Assembly: GCF_024970185.1 (NCBI RefSeq) | Contig: NZ_CP103965.1 | Span: forward strand, 2,600,001 to 2,664,000 | Source: Pseudomonas sp. N3-W | Lineage (GTDB): Bacteria; Pseudomonadota; Gammaproteobacteria; Pseudomonadales; Pseudomonadaceae | Direction of reading: 5' to 3' | Length of the DNA: 64,000 nt | Shown here: positions 35,373 through 44,476 of the stretch, in pieces | Layout: every line of letters starts with the position of its first letter | How positions within the stretch are numbered: position 1 is the stretch's first letter | Made by a program: the position numbers and the translations under genes | Notes under the pieces: model-generated | Database searches by the model: none | What the model was told of the DNA's origin: nothing | Seen by the model: the letters and a program-made list of their open reading frames with translations, nothing else

Positions 35373-35486
35373 TCAGTTGGTGAGTGAAGCAAAGAAATTC
35401 ACTTCACTGTCCAAAAAGCCACCTGACGTTGCCAGCAATTGTGGCATGCCATCAAAAGGAACCACTTCAGTACGTTTTTTGCCCAT
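35373..35486 (-). CDS. Putative RiPP precursor peptide (37 residues)
   Basis: A 37-codon gene directly upstream of the YcaO gene. Its ribosome site AAGGAG lies eight bases before ATG, among the best in the window. The peptide begins MGKKRTEVVPFDGMP, continues through QLLATSGG, and ends FLDSEVNFFASLTN. It has no Cys or His; Ser/Thr occur at positions 6, 20, 21, 27, 34 and 36. A Gly-Gly pair at 22-23 with Leu at -7 suggests leader cleavage that would release a 14-residue aromatic-rich core, though no C39 peptidase is present. Strong initiation, small size, the hairpin after the stop and the YcaO/ABC genes downstream all fit a RiPP precursor. I recognise no known family. Confidence 0.75.
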   Translation of the reverse strand: MGKKRTEVVPFDGMPQLLATSGGFLDSEVNFFASLTN

Positions 35487-35513
35487 GGTATTAACTCCTT
35501 GTTATTGGTAGGG

Positions 35514-35558
35514 CGGCACTTGTTGGTAAGTGCCGCACTTGCAAATTTTTTCGCAAGT
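35514..35558 (-). promoter_or_regulatory. Two hairpins in the 5' leader of the peptide mRNA
   Basis: CGGCACTT-GTTGGT-AAGTGCCG (35514-35535) is a perfect 8-bp stem. ACTTGC / GCAAGT (35537-35558) is a 6-bp stem around an A/T-rich loop. Both lie between the candidate promoter and the ribosome site, so they may stabilise or regulate the mRNA. Confidence 0.55.
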
Positions 35559-35563
35559 CATGC

Positions 35564-35593
35564 ATTAATGTCTGACTGATTGGCTTTTTTCAA
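35564..35593 (-). promoter_or_regulatory. Candidate sigma-70 promoter of the RiPP-type operon
   Basis: On the minus strand, TTGAAA (35593-35588) and ATTAAT (35569-35564) are separated by 18 bases, about 80 bases before the peptide ATG. The -35 box matches 5/6 and the -10 box 4/6. Confidence 0.4.
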
Positions 35594-35854
35594 TTGCATG
35601 GCGTCGTGAAACGTCCTATGCGGATGTGGGTTACTTCTTACATGGGGGTGGGATTAATCTGGGGGGGGATTTACACAATTGTCTCTACTTGGTGATTTGG
35701 TATTTTAATTCAACGAGTTGCAATGTTTAATGGTTTTGAAAGAGGCTGTTTTTTGGAGCGTTGACGTTGAGTGAAATCCTGAGAAATAGGCTTGTTAGCG
35801 ATGACTGGGAGATTCAGGACGCCATCGCGAGCAAGCACCACTTCTGCAAAGCAT

Positions 35855-36805
35855 TTAAAACGCATACGGAATACTCACCTTCGCCCACAACATGTCGCCC
35901 TGCGGCCGGTTTTCCACGTCGAATTCCCTGGCCCAGCGGATTTCGGCGCTGGCGTATTCAAGGAAAGTCAGGTGCAGTGCCGGGCCGATGGCGAACACCT
36001 GGCCGCGTACGCCGTCGTTCACGTCCTGGCCATTGAACTGCACGGTCTTGCCGTATTGTTTGTCGTCGGTGGTTTGCTTGAGGTAGTAACCGTTCAGACC
36101 CAGCATCAGGTTCTCGGTCACCTTGTAGCTGGCGGAATAATCGAAGTGGAAAATCTGCCCCGAGGTGTAGTCGGTGTCCTTGTTTTTCTCGTTGAAGCTG
36201 TAGGTGGTCTTCATCGACAGTTCGGTGTTTTCCGTCGGCAGCCAGGTGAAGGAGAACAACGGTTTGTAGGTGTAGAAGTTGTTGCTGGTGTTGGCCAGGC
36301 GATCGACGCTGTATTCACCGGTGGGCACGGTGACTTCCAGGGCTGCGCCGAGGGTCAGGTTTTTGCCCATGTCCCAGAGAATGATCGGCGCGAGGGTGGT
36401 GTCACCCATGCCTTCGCGGGTGTCGCTCTGGCCGAATACCGACACTTGCTGCTTGAGCCAAGGCTGCGCGATGTAACCGGCCAGGCGTCCGCCGAAGACA
36501 TGCAGCGGGCTCAGGTAATCCAGGCGCGGAATTACCGCCGTGGATTCTATATCGACGTTCGGCACCTTGCCGCCAAACGAGCTGATAGTGAGCTTCGTGG
36601 CTTTGTAATGGTTGTAGTAGACGTTGAACGCAACCATGTTGTCCGGAAGGCTGTTGATGTCCAGCGGCAACATGAAAAAGCCGTCGGTGCCGGGGCCTAT
36701 GTTGTCCACGCCTGCCTCGGTGGCCAGCGCAGGCACGGCCATGACCGCGCTGCCGGCGAGCCCCAGCGCCCATCGCAAGAAGAAAGTGGTGCGTGTCGAA
36801 TGCAT
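35855..36805 (-). CDS. SphA/MetA-type outer-membrane beta-barrel protein
   Basis: A 316-residue exported protein of the family named for MetA-pathway phenol degradation and SphA. The signal ends AVMAVPALA, followed by TEAGVDNIGPGTDGFFMLP. The remainder shows alternating amphipathic strands (DDTTLAPI-like GMGDTTLAPIILWDMGKNLT, LEVTVPTGEYSVDRL, YDYSASYKVTENLMLGLNGY) and ends in an aromatic residue, IPYAF, as outer-membrane barrels do. Probably a channel or uptake porin for a hydrophobic compound. The AraC-type gene is divergent 174 bases away and may control it. Substrate unknown. Confidence 0.78.
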   Translation of the reverse strand: MHSTRTTFFLRWALGLAGSAVMAVPALATEAGVDNIGPGTDGFFMLPLDINSLPDNMVAFNVYYNHYKATKLTISSFGGKVPNVDIESTAVIPRLDYLSPLHVFGGRLAGYIAQPWLKQQVSVFGQSDTREGMGDTTLAPIILWDMGKNLTLGAALEVTVPTGEYSVDRLANTSNNFYTYKPLFSFTWLPTENTELSMKTTYSFNEKNKDTDYTSGQIFHFDYSASYKVTENLMLGLNGYYLKQTTDDKQYGKTVQFNGQDVNDGVRGQVFAIGPALHLTFLEYASAEIRWAREFDVENRPQGDMLWAKVSIPYAF

Positions 36806-36979
36806 GTCTGTACCCGTTTTTATTGTTGTTGGCGGATGTCATAGAAATAAGCGCTCCGGGCCTTGCAGGGCAGGGTATTGGCGGCCAGGCAAGGGGACTT
36901 CTGCGGACAGCATTTACGCCCTGTGCTACTTTTCCTCGAAACAAGCAGTAACAAAAATAAGAATTCAGCTTGATCCGGG

Positions 36980-38020
36980 ATGCCTTGCCCCATGCAGATG
37001 AAAGTCCTCGACCCCACCTATGAACTGGCGCTGGTGTCGCCATTCCTGTTGCAAACCCTGGCCGAAGTTGCCGCACACAAAGGCGTCGATGCCCAGAGCC
37101 TGTGCCGTGGCCTGGGCTTTACCCTCGACGATCTGCAAGACCCGGCGCAGCGGATTTCCTATCGCCAGGCCGTGGCCATGATCCAGCGCGCACTCAAGCT
37201 GCTGCCCAATCAGGGGCTGGGCCTGTGGGTCGGTGCTGCCAATGTGCTGGGCACCCTCGGTTTGCTCGGGCATGTGCTGTCGCTGTGCAAGACGCTGCGC
37301 GATGCGTTCGCGTTGGGCATCCGTCATCAGCACACCTCGGGCGGCATCGTCGTGTCGAGCGTGGAGGAGGCGGTGGACCGGGTATTCGTCGAGGTCGAAT
37401 GCCGACTGCCGTTCGCCGATGTGCAGCGGTTTGCCGTGGAGGAGTTTTTCGCCAGTCTGCTGGTGTATGGCCGGGCGCTGGTGGGCGCCGACTTCAAGCC
37501 GCTGGCCGTGGAGTTCATGCATGCCGCACCGGACTATGTCGCCGAGTACGAGCGCCTGCTGGGGCCGGATGTGCGTTTCGGCTGCCTGCAAAACCGCATG
37601 CTGATCGCCGCGCACTGGCTGGATGTGCGCCTGCCCAATCATCATGCTCTGGCCTTGCGTCAGGCGGTCGAACTGCTGGAGCTGGAAGCGGCGCAGGTGC
37701 ATCAGAAAATGGACCTGATTCAGGCGGTAGAGCGGGCGATTGCCCGGGACCTGACCCAGGGCAGCCATATCGAAAAAATCGCCGGCGATCTGAACATGAG
37801 CAGCCGTACCTTGCGCAGGCGCCTGAACGAACATGCCCTGACCTTTGAAACCCTGCTGGAACAGGTGCGCCAGACTCGCACCCTGAGTTTGCTGGCCAAC
37901 CCCGAGATGTCGATTGAACGCATTACTGAAGAAGTCGGCTACAGCGATGTGCGCAGCTTTCGTCGGGCGTTCAAGCGGTGGACGGGGATGAGCCCGACGG
38001 CGTTTCGCCATGAAGCTTGA
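36980..38020 (+). CDS. AraC-family transcriptional regulator
   Basis: A 346-residue regulator with an N-terminal effector domain of the Arabinose_bd type (residues about 20-210) and a C-terminal AraC/XylS DNA-binding domain with two helix-turn-helix motifs (IEKIAGDLNMSSRTLRRRLN; ERITEEVGYSDVRSFRRAFK, then RWTGMSPTAFR). ATG at 36980 is taken. ATGs at 36992 and 36998 are also possible, and none has a good ribosome site. It is divergent from the SphA-like gene, which it probably regulates; a bidirectional terminator follows. Confidence 0.9.
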   Translation: MPCPMQMKVLDPTYELALVSPFLLQTLAEVAAHKGVDAQSLCRGLGFTLDDLQDPAQRISYRQAVAMIQRALKLLPNQGLGLWVGAANVLGTLGLLGHVLSLCKTLRDAFALGIRHQHTSGGIVVSSVEEAVDRVFVEVECRLPFADVQRFAVEEFFASLLVYGRALVGADFKPLAVEFMHAAPDYVAEYERLLGPDVRFGCLQNRMLIAAHWLDVRLPNHHALALRQAVELLELEAAQVHQKMDLIQAVERAIARDLTQGSHIEKIAGDLNMSSRTLRRRLNEHALTFETLLEQVRQTRTLSLLANPEMSIERITEEVGYSDVRSFRRAFKRWTGMSPTAFRHEA

Positions 38021-38063
38021 AAAGCGGCAGCCGAAGGCGGTGATCCGTTGATCCTGACCCATA

Positions 38064-38093
38064 AAAAAACCCGCCTGAATCGGCGGGTTTTTT
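38064..38093. terminator. Bidirectional Rho-independent terminator
   Basis: AAAAACCCGCC-TGAAT-CGGCGGGTTTTTT lies between the convergent AraC-type gene and fabI, with a T-run on both strands. Confidence 0.92.
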
Positions 38094-38109
38094 ACGGCTT
38101 ACCCAAAGA

Positions 38110-38904
38110 TCACTCTTCGAGGTTGCCCATGGCGGTGGTGTTGAAGCCGCCGTCTACGTACATGATTTCGCCGCTGATGCCGGACGCCAGGTCCGAGCAC
38201 AGGAAGGCGCCGGCGTTGCCGACTTCGTCGATGGTGACGTTGCGACGCAGCGGGGTTTGCGCTTCGTTGGCGGCCAGCATCTTGCGGAAGTTCTTGATGC
38301 CGGAAGCCGCCAGGGTGCGGATCGGGCCAGCCGATACGCAGTTGACGCGGGTGCCGTCCGGGCCCAGGGAACCGGCCAGGTAACGCACGCCAGCTTCCAG
38401 CGAAGCCTTGGCCATGCCCATCACGTTGTAGTTAGGCATGGTGCGCTCGGCGCCCAGGTACGACAGGGTCAGCAGGCTGCCGTTGCGGCCTTTCATCATT
38501 TCGCGGCCAGCCTTGGCCAGGGCCACGAAGCTGTAGGCGCTGATGTCGTGAGCGATGCGGAAGCCTTCACGGGTGGTGGCTTCGGTGAAGTCGCCGTCCA
38601 GTTGGTCGCCCGGTGCGAAGCCCACGGAGTGCACGATGCAGTCCAGGCCGTCCCACTTCTTGCTCAGTTCTTCGAAGACCTTGGCGATTTCGGCATCGCT
38701 GGCCACGTCGCACGGGAAGCACAGCTCAGGGCTCGAGCCCCAGCCTTGTGCGAATTCTTCGACACGACCCTTGAGTTTGTCGTTCTGATAAGTGAAGGCA
38801 AGCTCAGCGCCCTCGCGATGCATGGCGGCAGCGATGCCGGATGCGATGGACAGCTTGCTGGCGACACCGACGATCAGTACGCGCTTACCGGCGAGAAAAC
38901 CCAT
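38110..38904 (-). CDS. fabI: Enoyl-[acyl-carrier-protein] reductase (NADH) FabI
   Basis: A 264-residue short-chain dehydrogenase-type enzyme that reduces enoyl-ACP in the last step of each fatty-acid elongation cycle. The start [21 protein letters not shown] contains the FabI nucleotide-binding loop. The catalytic region [19 protein letters not shown] shows the FabI Tyr-x6-Lys triad arrangement. [13 protein letters not shown] is also diagnostic. ATG at 38904 follows AGAGGAGCAACAC; the upstream extension overlaps yejF. It lies 19 bases after yejF on the same strand, so it is probably co-transcribed with the importer genes. Confidence 0.95.
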   Translation of the reverse strand: MGFLAGKRVLIVGVASKLSIASGIAAAMHREGAELAFTYQNDKLKGRVEEFAQGWGSSPELCFPCDVASDAEIAKVFEELSKKWDGLDCIVHSVGFAPGDQLDGDFTEATTREGFRIAHDISAYSFVALAKAGREMMKGRNGSLLTLSYLGAERTMPNYNVMGMAKASLEAGVRYLAGSLGPDGTRVNCVSAGPIRTLAASGIKNFRKMLAANEAQTPLRRNVTIDEVGNAGAFLCSDLASGISGEIMYVDGGFNTTAMGNLEE

Positions 38905-38923
38905 GTGTTGCTCCTCTTTCAGG

Positions 38924-40534
38924 TTATTGCGCAGTGGCTGGTGCCAGGAAAGCGGCTTCCAGCAACTGCTGTGTATACGGATGTTGGGGGGCGGCAAAGA
39001 TGCTTTGCGCGTCACCCTGTTCGACCACTTGGCCATGCTTGACCACCATCAACTGGTGGCTCAGCGCTTTGACGACAGCCAGGTCATGGCTGATAAACAG
39101 ATACGTCAGGTTGTACTTGGTTTGTAGCGACCGCAAAAGCTCCACCACTTGGCGCTGAACGGTGCGGTCGAGGGCCGAAGTCGGCTCGTCCAGCAAGATC
39201 AACGCCGGTTTTAGCACTAACGCCCGGGCAATGGCGATTCTCTGCCGCTGCCCACCGGAAAATTCGTGGGGGTAGCGGTTCCGGGTTTCCGGGTCCAGGC
39301 CTACCTCCCTGAGTGCTGCAATTATCGCTTGTTCCTGCTCGGCCTCGGTACCCATCTTGTGGATCCGCAGGCCTTCGCCGACGATTTGGCCCACGCACAT
39401 CCTCGGGCTCAGGCTGCCGAACGGGTCCTGAAACACCACCTGCATCTCCCGCCGTAACGGGCGAACCTGTTTCTGCGTCAGGCAGTCTAGCTGGTTGCCT
39501 TCAAAACGTATGGCGCCTTTGCTGCCGATCAGCCGCAAAATCGCCAGGCCCAGGGTGGATTTGCCGGAACCGCTTTCTCCCACGATCCCCAGGGTCTGGC
39601 CCTGGGGCAGGCTGAAATTGATGCCGTCCACCGCCTTGACGTAATCCACCGTGCTTTTGAGAAAGCCTTTCTTGATCGGAAACCAGACTTTCAGGTCCTC
39701 GACCTGCAGCAACGGCGGGCCGATCACGTTGGTCGCCGGCTTGCCGCTGGGCTCCGCTGCCAGCAGTTCCCGAGTGTACGGATGCTGCGGCGCGCGGAAC
39801 AACTCCTCGCACGATGCCTGTTCGACGATGCAACCGCGCTGCATGACACATACTCGGTGCGCAATTCTTCGCACCAGGTTCAAATCGTGACTGATCAGTA
39901 ACAGCGCCATGCCCAAGCGGGCCTGTAATTCCTTGAGCAATTCGAGGATTTTCAGCTGCACGGTCACGTCCAGCGCGGTGGTCGGCTCGTCGGCGATCAG
40001 CAGTTCCGGCTCGTTGGCCAGGGCCATGGCGATCATCACCCGCTGGCGCTGGCCGCCGGACAACTCGTGGGGCAGGGCCTTGAGGCGCTTGTGCGGCTCG
40101 GGGATGCCGACCATCTCCAGCAGCTCCAGCGTGCGTTTGGTCGCGACCTTGCCTGTCAAACCCTTGTGGATGCCCAGCACTTCGTTGATCTGCTTCTCGA
40201 TCGAGTGCAGCGGGTTGAGCGAGGTCATCGGCTCCTGAAAGATCATCGCGATCCGGTTGCCACGAATGTGGCGGATGGTCTTCTCTTTCAGGTCCAGCAG
40301 ATTTTGCCCGGAATAAGTGATGGTCCCGGACGGATGGCGGGCCAGCGGGTAGGGCAGCAGGCGCAGGATCGAGTGTGCGGTCACCGATTTGCCGGAACCG
40401 CTTTCGCCCACCAGCGCCAGGGTCTCGCCGCGCCTGATGTCGAAACTCACGCCCTCGACCACCCGTTGCACCCGCTCGCCGACGACAAATTCGACGGCCA
40501 GGTCGCGTACTTCGATCAGATTTTCCTGACTCAT
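38924..40534 (-). CDS. yejF: Peptide ABC importer ATPase with two nucleotide-binding domains (YejF)
   Basis: A 536-residue fused double ATPase of the oligopeptide/microcin C uptake family. The first domain has [10 protein letters not shown] near residue 44 and LSGGQRQRV; the second has [11 protein letters not shown] near 320 and [15 protein letters not shown]. Each is followed by a [16 protein letters not shown] Walker B. The OppD/F-type C-terminal extension is seen after each ([20 protein letters not shown]). The chosen ATG at 40534 has AGGAAG upstream and overlaps the yejE stop by only a few bases, consistent with the yejABEF operon. Confidence 0.92.
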   Translation of the reverse strand: MSQENLIEVRDLAVEFVVGERVQRVVEGVSFDIRRGETLALVGESGSGKSVTAHSILRLLPYPLARHPSGTITYSGQNLLDLKEKTIRHIRGNRIAMIFQEPMTSLNPLHSIEKQINEVLGIHKGLTGKVATKRTLELLEMVGIPEPHKRLKALPHELSGGQRQRVMIAMALANEPELLIADEPTTALDVTVQLKILELLKELQARLGMALLLISHDLNLVRRIAHRVCVMQRGCIVEQASCEELFRAPQHPYTRELLAAEPSGKPATNVIGPPLLQVEDLKVWFPIKKGFLKSTVDYVKAVDGINFSLPQGQTLGIVGESGSGKSTLGLAILRLIGSKGAIRFEGNQLDCLTQKQVRPLRREMQVVFQDPFGSLSPRMCVGQIVGEGLRIHKMGTEAEQEQAIIAALREVGLDPETRNRYPHEFSGGQRQRIAIARALVLKPALILLDEPTSALDRTVQRQVVELLRSLQTKYNLTYLFISHDLAVVKALSHQLMVVKHGQVVEQGDAQSIFAAPQHPYTQQLLEAAFLAPATAQ

Positions 40535-40535
40535 T

Positions 40536-41555
40536 TCACTTCCTCGGGTCGAAGGCATCGCGAGCGGACTCGCCGATAAACACCAGCAGACTCAACATCA
40601 GGGCCAGTACCGCAAACGCGCTGATCCCCAGCCACGGCGCCTGCAGGTTGGATTTGCCCTGGGCCACCAGTTCACCGAGCGACGGGCTACCGGCCGGCAA
40701 ACCGAAACCGAGGAAATCCAGGGCGGTCAGCGTGCCGATGGCACCGGTGAGGATGAACGGCATGAAGGTCATGGTCGAGACCATGGCGTTGGGCAGGATG
40801 TGGCGGAACATGATCCCGCCGTTCTCCATGCCCAGCGCCCGTGCCGCACGCACATATTCCAGGTTACGCCCGCGCAGGAACTCGGCGCGCACCACGTCCA
40901 CCAGGCTCATCCACGAGAACAGCAGCATGATCCCCAGCAGCCACCAGAAGTTCGGTTGCACAAAACTGGCGAGAATGATCAGCAGGTACAGCACCGGCAG
41001 CCCGGACCAGATTTCCAGGAAACGCTGCCCGGCCAGATCGACCCAGCCGCCGTAGAAACCCTGCAACGCCCCGGCGATCACGCCGATGATCGAGCTGAGA
41101 ATGGTCAAAGTCAGGGCAAACAGTACCGAAATGCGGAAGCCGTAAATCACCCGGGCCAGCACGTCACGGCCTTGGTCGTCGGTGCCCAGCAGGTTGTCCG
41201 CCGAGGGCGGCGCCGGAGCCGGGACTTTCAGGTCGTAGTTGATGCTCTGATAGCTGTAGGGGATTGGCGCCCACAAAATCCACGCGTCCTTGGCCTTGAG
41301 CAGTTCGCGGATGTACGGGCTCTTGTAGTTGGCTTCCAGTGGGAATTCGCCGCCGAAGGCGGTTTCCGGGTAACGCTTGAGCGCCGGGAAATACCAGCCG
41401 TTGTCGTAATGCACCGCCAGCGGTTTGTCGTTGGCGATCAGCTCGGCGCCCAGGCTGGCGCCAAACAGGATCAGGAACAGCCACAGCGACCACCAGCCAC
41501 GCTTGTTGGCCTTGAACAGTTCGAAACGGCGGCGATTGAGAGGGGACAGGTTCAT
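40536..41555 (-). CDS. yejE: Peptide ABC importer permease YejE
   Basis: A 339-residue inner-membrane permease of the OppC type. It has an N-terminal helix (WWSLWLFLILFGASLGAELI), a periplasmic insert typical of YejE (DNGWYFPALKRYPETAFGGE), then five helices with the binding-protein-dependent transport signature (EYVRAARALGMENGGIMFRHILPNA). It pairs with YejB; spacing to yejB is one base and it overlaps the yejF start region. Confidence 0.92.
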   Translation of the reverse strand: MNLSPLNRRRFELFKANKRGWWSLWLFLILFGASLGAELIANDKPLAVHYDNGWYFPALKRYPETAFGGEFPLEANYKSPYIRELLKAKDAWILWAPIPYSYQSINYDLKVPAPAPPSADNLLGTDDQGRDVLARVIYGFRISVLFALTLTILSSIIGVIAGALQGFYGGWVDLAGQRFLEIWSGLPVLYLLIILASFVQPNFWWLLGIMLLFSWMSLVDVVRAEFLRGRNLEYVRAARALGMENGGIMFRHILPNAMVSTMTFMPFILTGAIGTLTALDFLGFGLPAGSPSLGELVAQGKSNLQAPWLGISAFAVLALMLSLLVFIGESARDAFDPRK

Positions 41556-41556
41556 C

Positions 41557-42630
41557 TCAATGCTCCCGGTGTTCGAAGTCGATGCGCGGATCGACCAGGG
41601 TGTAGGTCAGGTCGCCAATCAGTTTCACCACCAGCCCCAGCAGGGTGAAGATGAACAGCGTGCCGAACACCACCGGGTAATCACGGTTGATCGCCGCTTC
41701 AAAACTCATCAGGCCGAGGCCGTCGAGGGAGAAAATCACTTCCACCAGCAACGAACCGGTGAAGAAGATGCCGATGAATGCCGATGGGAACCCGGCAATC
41801 ACCAGCAGCATGGCGTTGCGAAACACATGGCCGTACAGCACGCGATGGTTGGTCAGGCCCTTGGCCTTGGCGGTAACCACGTACTGTTTATTGATCTCGT
41901 CGAGGAAGCTGTTCTTGGTCAGCAGGGTCATGGTCGCGAAGTTGCCGATCACCAGCGCGGTGACCGGCAATGCGAGGTGCCAGAAGTAGTCGAGGACCTT
42001 GCCGCCCATGCTCAGCTCGGCGAAGTTGTTCGAGGTCAGGCCCCGTAACGGGAACCAGTCGAAATAACTGCCACCGGCAAACACCACGATCAGCAGAATT
42101 GCAAACAGGAACGCCGGGATCGCGTAGCCGACGATGATTGCCGAGCTGGTCCAGACGTCGAAGTGGCTACCGTGCCGCGTGGCCTTGGCGATCCCCAGCG
42201 GGATCGACACCAGGTACATGATCAGCGTGCTCCACAGCCCGAGGGAAATCGACACCGGCATCTTTTCCTTGATCAGGTCGATGACCTTGGCGTCGCGGAA
42301 AAAGCTGTCGCCAAAATCCAGCGTGGCGTAGTTCTTGATCATGATCCACAGACGTTCCGGCGCCGATTTGTCGAAGCCGTACATGTGCTCGATTTCCTTG
42401 ACCAGCGCCGGGTCCAGGCCCTGCGCACCGCGATAGGCGGAGCCGGCCACCGACACCTCGGCACCGCCGCCGGCAATACGGCTGGTGGCGCCTTCGAAGC
42501 CTTCGAGCTTGGCGATCATCTGTTCCACCGGGCCACCGGGAGCGGCCTGGATGATCACGAAGTTGATCAGCAAAATGCCGAACAAGGTCGGGATGATCAG
42601 CAGCAGTCGCCGAAAAATATACGCCAGCAT
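41557..42630 (-). CDS. yejB: Peptide ABC importer permease YejB
   Basis: A 357-residue OppB-type permease. It begins [20 protein letters not shown], the conserved start of this family, and carries the EAA-type loop ([20 protein letters not shown]) and the C-terminal [14 protein letters not shown] long periplasmic stretch between helices 1 and 2 is characteristic of YejB. The gene is immediately upstream of yejE and four bases downstream of the second binding-protein gene. Confidence 0.92.
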   Translation of the reverse strand: MLAYIFRRLLLIIPTLFGILLINFVIIQAAPGGPVEQMIAKLEGFEGATSRIAGGGAEVSVAGSAYRGAQGLDPALVKEIEHMYGFDKSAPERLWIMIKNYATLDFGDSFFRDAKVIDLIKEKMPVSISLGLWSTLIMYLVSIPLGIAKATRHGSHFDVWTSSAIIVGYAIPAFLFAILLIVVFAGGSYFDWFPLRGLTSNNFAELSMGGKVLDYFWHLALPVTALVIGNFATMTLLTKNSFLDEINKQYVVTAKAKGLTNHRVLYGHVFRNAMLLVIAGFPSAFIGIFFTGSLLVEVIFSLDGLGLMSFEAAINRDYPVVFGTLFIFTLLGLVVKLIGDLTYTLVDPRIDFEHREH

Positions 42631-42634
42631 CTGA

Positions 42635-44476
42635 TTACTCCGTGCCCGCAGGGTCGGCTTGCAGTTTGGTTTCGACTTCTACCGCCGGTTTGGCGTCGGG
42701 CTTGACCCACCAGGTGGCAATGCCGACGTCGTACTTGGGTGAAACCTGTGGATGGCCGATGTGATTCCAGTACGCCACGCGCCAGGTGTTGATGTGCCAG
42801 TTGGGGATCACGTAATAGCCCCATTGCAGTACGCGGTCCAGTGCACGGGCGTGGGCAACCAGGCTTTTGCGCGAATCGGCGTTGATCAGTTGCTCGACCA
42901 GATGATCCACCACCGGGTCTTTGAGGCCCATCGAGTTACGGCTGCCGGGTTTGTCGGCAGCGGCGGACATCCAGAATTCACGCTGTTCGTTGCCCGGTGA
43001 ACTGGACTGCGGGAAGCTGCCGACAATCATGTCGAAGTCCCGTGAACGCACGCGGTTGATGTATTGCGAGACGTCGACCCGGCGAATCACCAGATCGATG
43101 CCCAGATCACTGAGGTTACGCTTGAACGGCAGCAGCACCCGCTCGAATTCGGTCTGGGCCAGCAGGAATTCGATGGTCACCGGTTTGCCGGTAGCGTCGA
43201 CCATTTTATCGTCGACAATACGCCAGCCGGCTTCCTGCAACAGTTGATAGGCCTCGCGCTGCTGGGCGCGGATCATGCCGCTGCCGTCGGTGGTCGGGTT
43301 GGCAAAGGCCTCGCTGAACACCTGCACGGGAATCTGGCTGCGGAACGGGTCGAGGATCGCCAACTGATCGGCGTCGGGCAGGCCGGTGGCGGCCATTTCC
43401 GAGTTTTCGAAGTAGCTGCGGGTGCGCGCATAGGCACCGTTGAACAGCTGCTTGTTGGTCCACTCGAAATCCAGCAACAGGCTCAGGGCCCGACGCACCC
43501 GCACATCCTGGAACACCGGGCGGCGCAGGTTGAACACGAAGCCCTGCATGCCGGTGGGGTTGCCGTTGGGAATCTGTTCCTTGATCAGCCGGCCCTCGGT
43601 CACCGCCGGGATGTTGTAGGCGTTGGCCCAGTTCTTCGCGGTCATCTCCAGCCAGTAGTCGAATTGCCCGGCCTTGAGTGCTTCGAGCGCCACGGTGTTG
43701 TCGCGGTAGTAGTCGTAGGTCATCAGGTCGAAGTTGTTGAAACCGCGATTGACCGGCAAGTCCTTGCCCCAGTAATCCTTGACCCGCTCGTAACGCACCG
43801 AGCGCCCGGCCTTCACTTCAACGACCTTGTACGGGCCGCTGCCGAGCGGGATCTCCAGGTTGCCCTTGTTGAAATCGCGGGTGGCCCACCAGTGTTTGGG
43901 CAAGACCGGCAACTGGCCGAGGATCAGCGGCAGTTCGCGGTTGTTGTTGTGCTTGAACTTGAACAGCACGGTGAGCGGGTCTTCGGCGACCACCTCGTCA
44001 ACGTCGTTGTAGTAACCGCGGTAGAGCGGGGCGCCGTCCTTGATCAGGGTCTGGAAACTGAACACCACGTCTTCGGCGCGTACCGGGTGACCATCGTTGA
44101 AGCGTGCTTCGGGGCGCAGGTAGAAACGCACCCAGGTGTTGTCCGGGGCTTTCTCGATCTTGCCGGCGATCAGGCCGTATTCGGTGAACGGTTCGTCCAG
44201 GCCCTGTTTGGCCAGGGTGTCGTAGATTATGCCGACATCGTCCGCCGGCACGCCTTTGCTGATAAACGGGTTGAGGCTGTCGAAACCGCCGAAGCCGGCC
44301 TGCCGGAAAATCCCGCCCTTGGGTGCGTCGGGGTTCACGTAGTCGAAGTGTTTGAAGTCGGCCGGGTATTTCGGCGGCTCGTTGTACAGGGTCAGGGCAT
44401 GTTGCGGGGCCGCGCAGGCCAGCCCGGCGAACAACAGACCGCTGGCCTGCAACAGCAGTGCGCGTACGGGGTTCAT
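42635..44476 (-). CDS. yejA: Peptide ABC transporter substrate-binding protein, YejA-like (copy 2)
   Basis: A 613-residue periplasmic SBP_bac_5 protein. A signal peptide ends LLFAGLACA; the mature protein begins [18 protein letters not shown] and has [15 protein letters not shown], the YejA-type entry motif. ATG at 44476 has GGAG upstream and overlaps the stop of the preceding gene by four bases. It is a paralogue of the next gene upstream, with matching blocks throughout ([23 protein letters not shown] versus LGSGPYRITSVKPGRQIIFERVK). In E. coli YejA captures peptides such as microcin C; the real ligand here is unknown. Confidence 0.9.
   Translation of the reverse strand: MNPVRALLLQASGLLFAGLACAAPQHALTLYNEPPKYPADFKHFDYVNPDAPKGGIFRQAGFGGFDSLNPFISKGVPADDVGIIYDTLAKQGLDEPFTEYGLIAGKIEKAPDNTWVRFYLRPEARFNDGHPVRAEDVVFSFQTLIKDGAPLYRGYYNDVDEVVAEDPLTVLFKFKHNNNRELPLILGQLPVLPKHWWATRDFNKGNLEIPLGSGPYKVVEVKAGRSVRYERVKDYWGKDLPVNRGFNNFDLMTYDYYRDNTVALEALKAGQFDYWLEMTAKNWANAYNIPAVTEGRLIKEQIPNGNPTGMQGFVFNLRRPVFQDVRVRRALSLLLDFEWTNKQLFNGAYARTRSYFENSEMAATGLPDADQLAILDPFRSQIPVQVFSEAFANPTTDGSGMIRAQQREAYQLLQEAGWRIVDDKMVDATGKPVTIEFLLAQTEFERVLLPFKRNLSDLGIDLVIRRVDVSQYINRVRSRDFDMIVGSFPQSSSPGNEQREFWMSAAADKPGSRNSMGLKDPVVDHLVEQLINADSRKSLVAHARALDRVLQWGYYVIPNWHINTWRVAYWNHIGHPQVSPKYDVGIATWWVKPDAKPAVEVETKLQADPAGTE

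Larger units (their letters stand above)
35487..35854. other. Control region upstream of the RiPP-type operon
   Basis: This 368-base region is AT-rich near the operon. It contains the 5' leader hairpins, a candidate promoter, a run of eight G at 35661-35668, and a partial REP remnant (ATCGCGAGCAAGC near 35824). It also separates the operon from the SphA-like gene. A 13-codon frame on the minus strand overlaps the promoter and has no ribosome site. Confidence 0.5.

Noticed and set aside
35562..35603. 13-codon minus-strand frame (MQLKKANQSDINA) upstream of the peptide gene
   Set aside because: No ribosome site at the proper distance, and it overlaps the candidate promoter.
35661..35668. Run of eight G upstream of the RiPP-type operon as a phase-variable tract
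   Set aside because: It is about 70 bases upstream of the candidate -35 box and not within a coding or core promoter element, so a switching role is unsupported.
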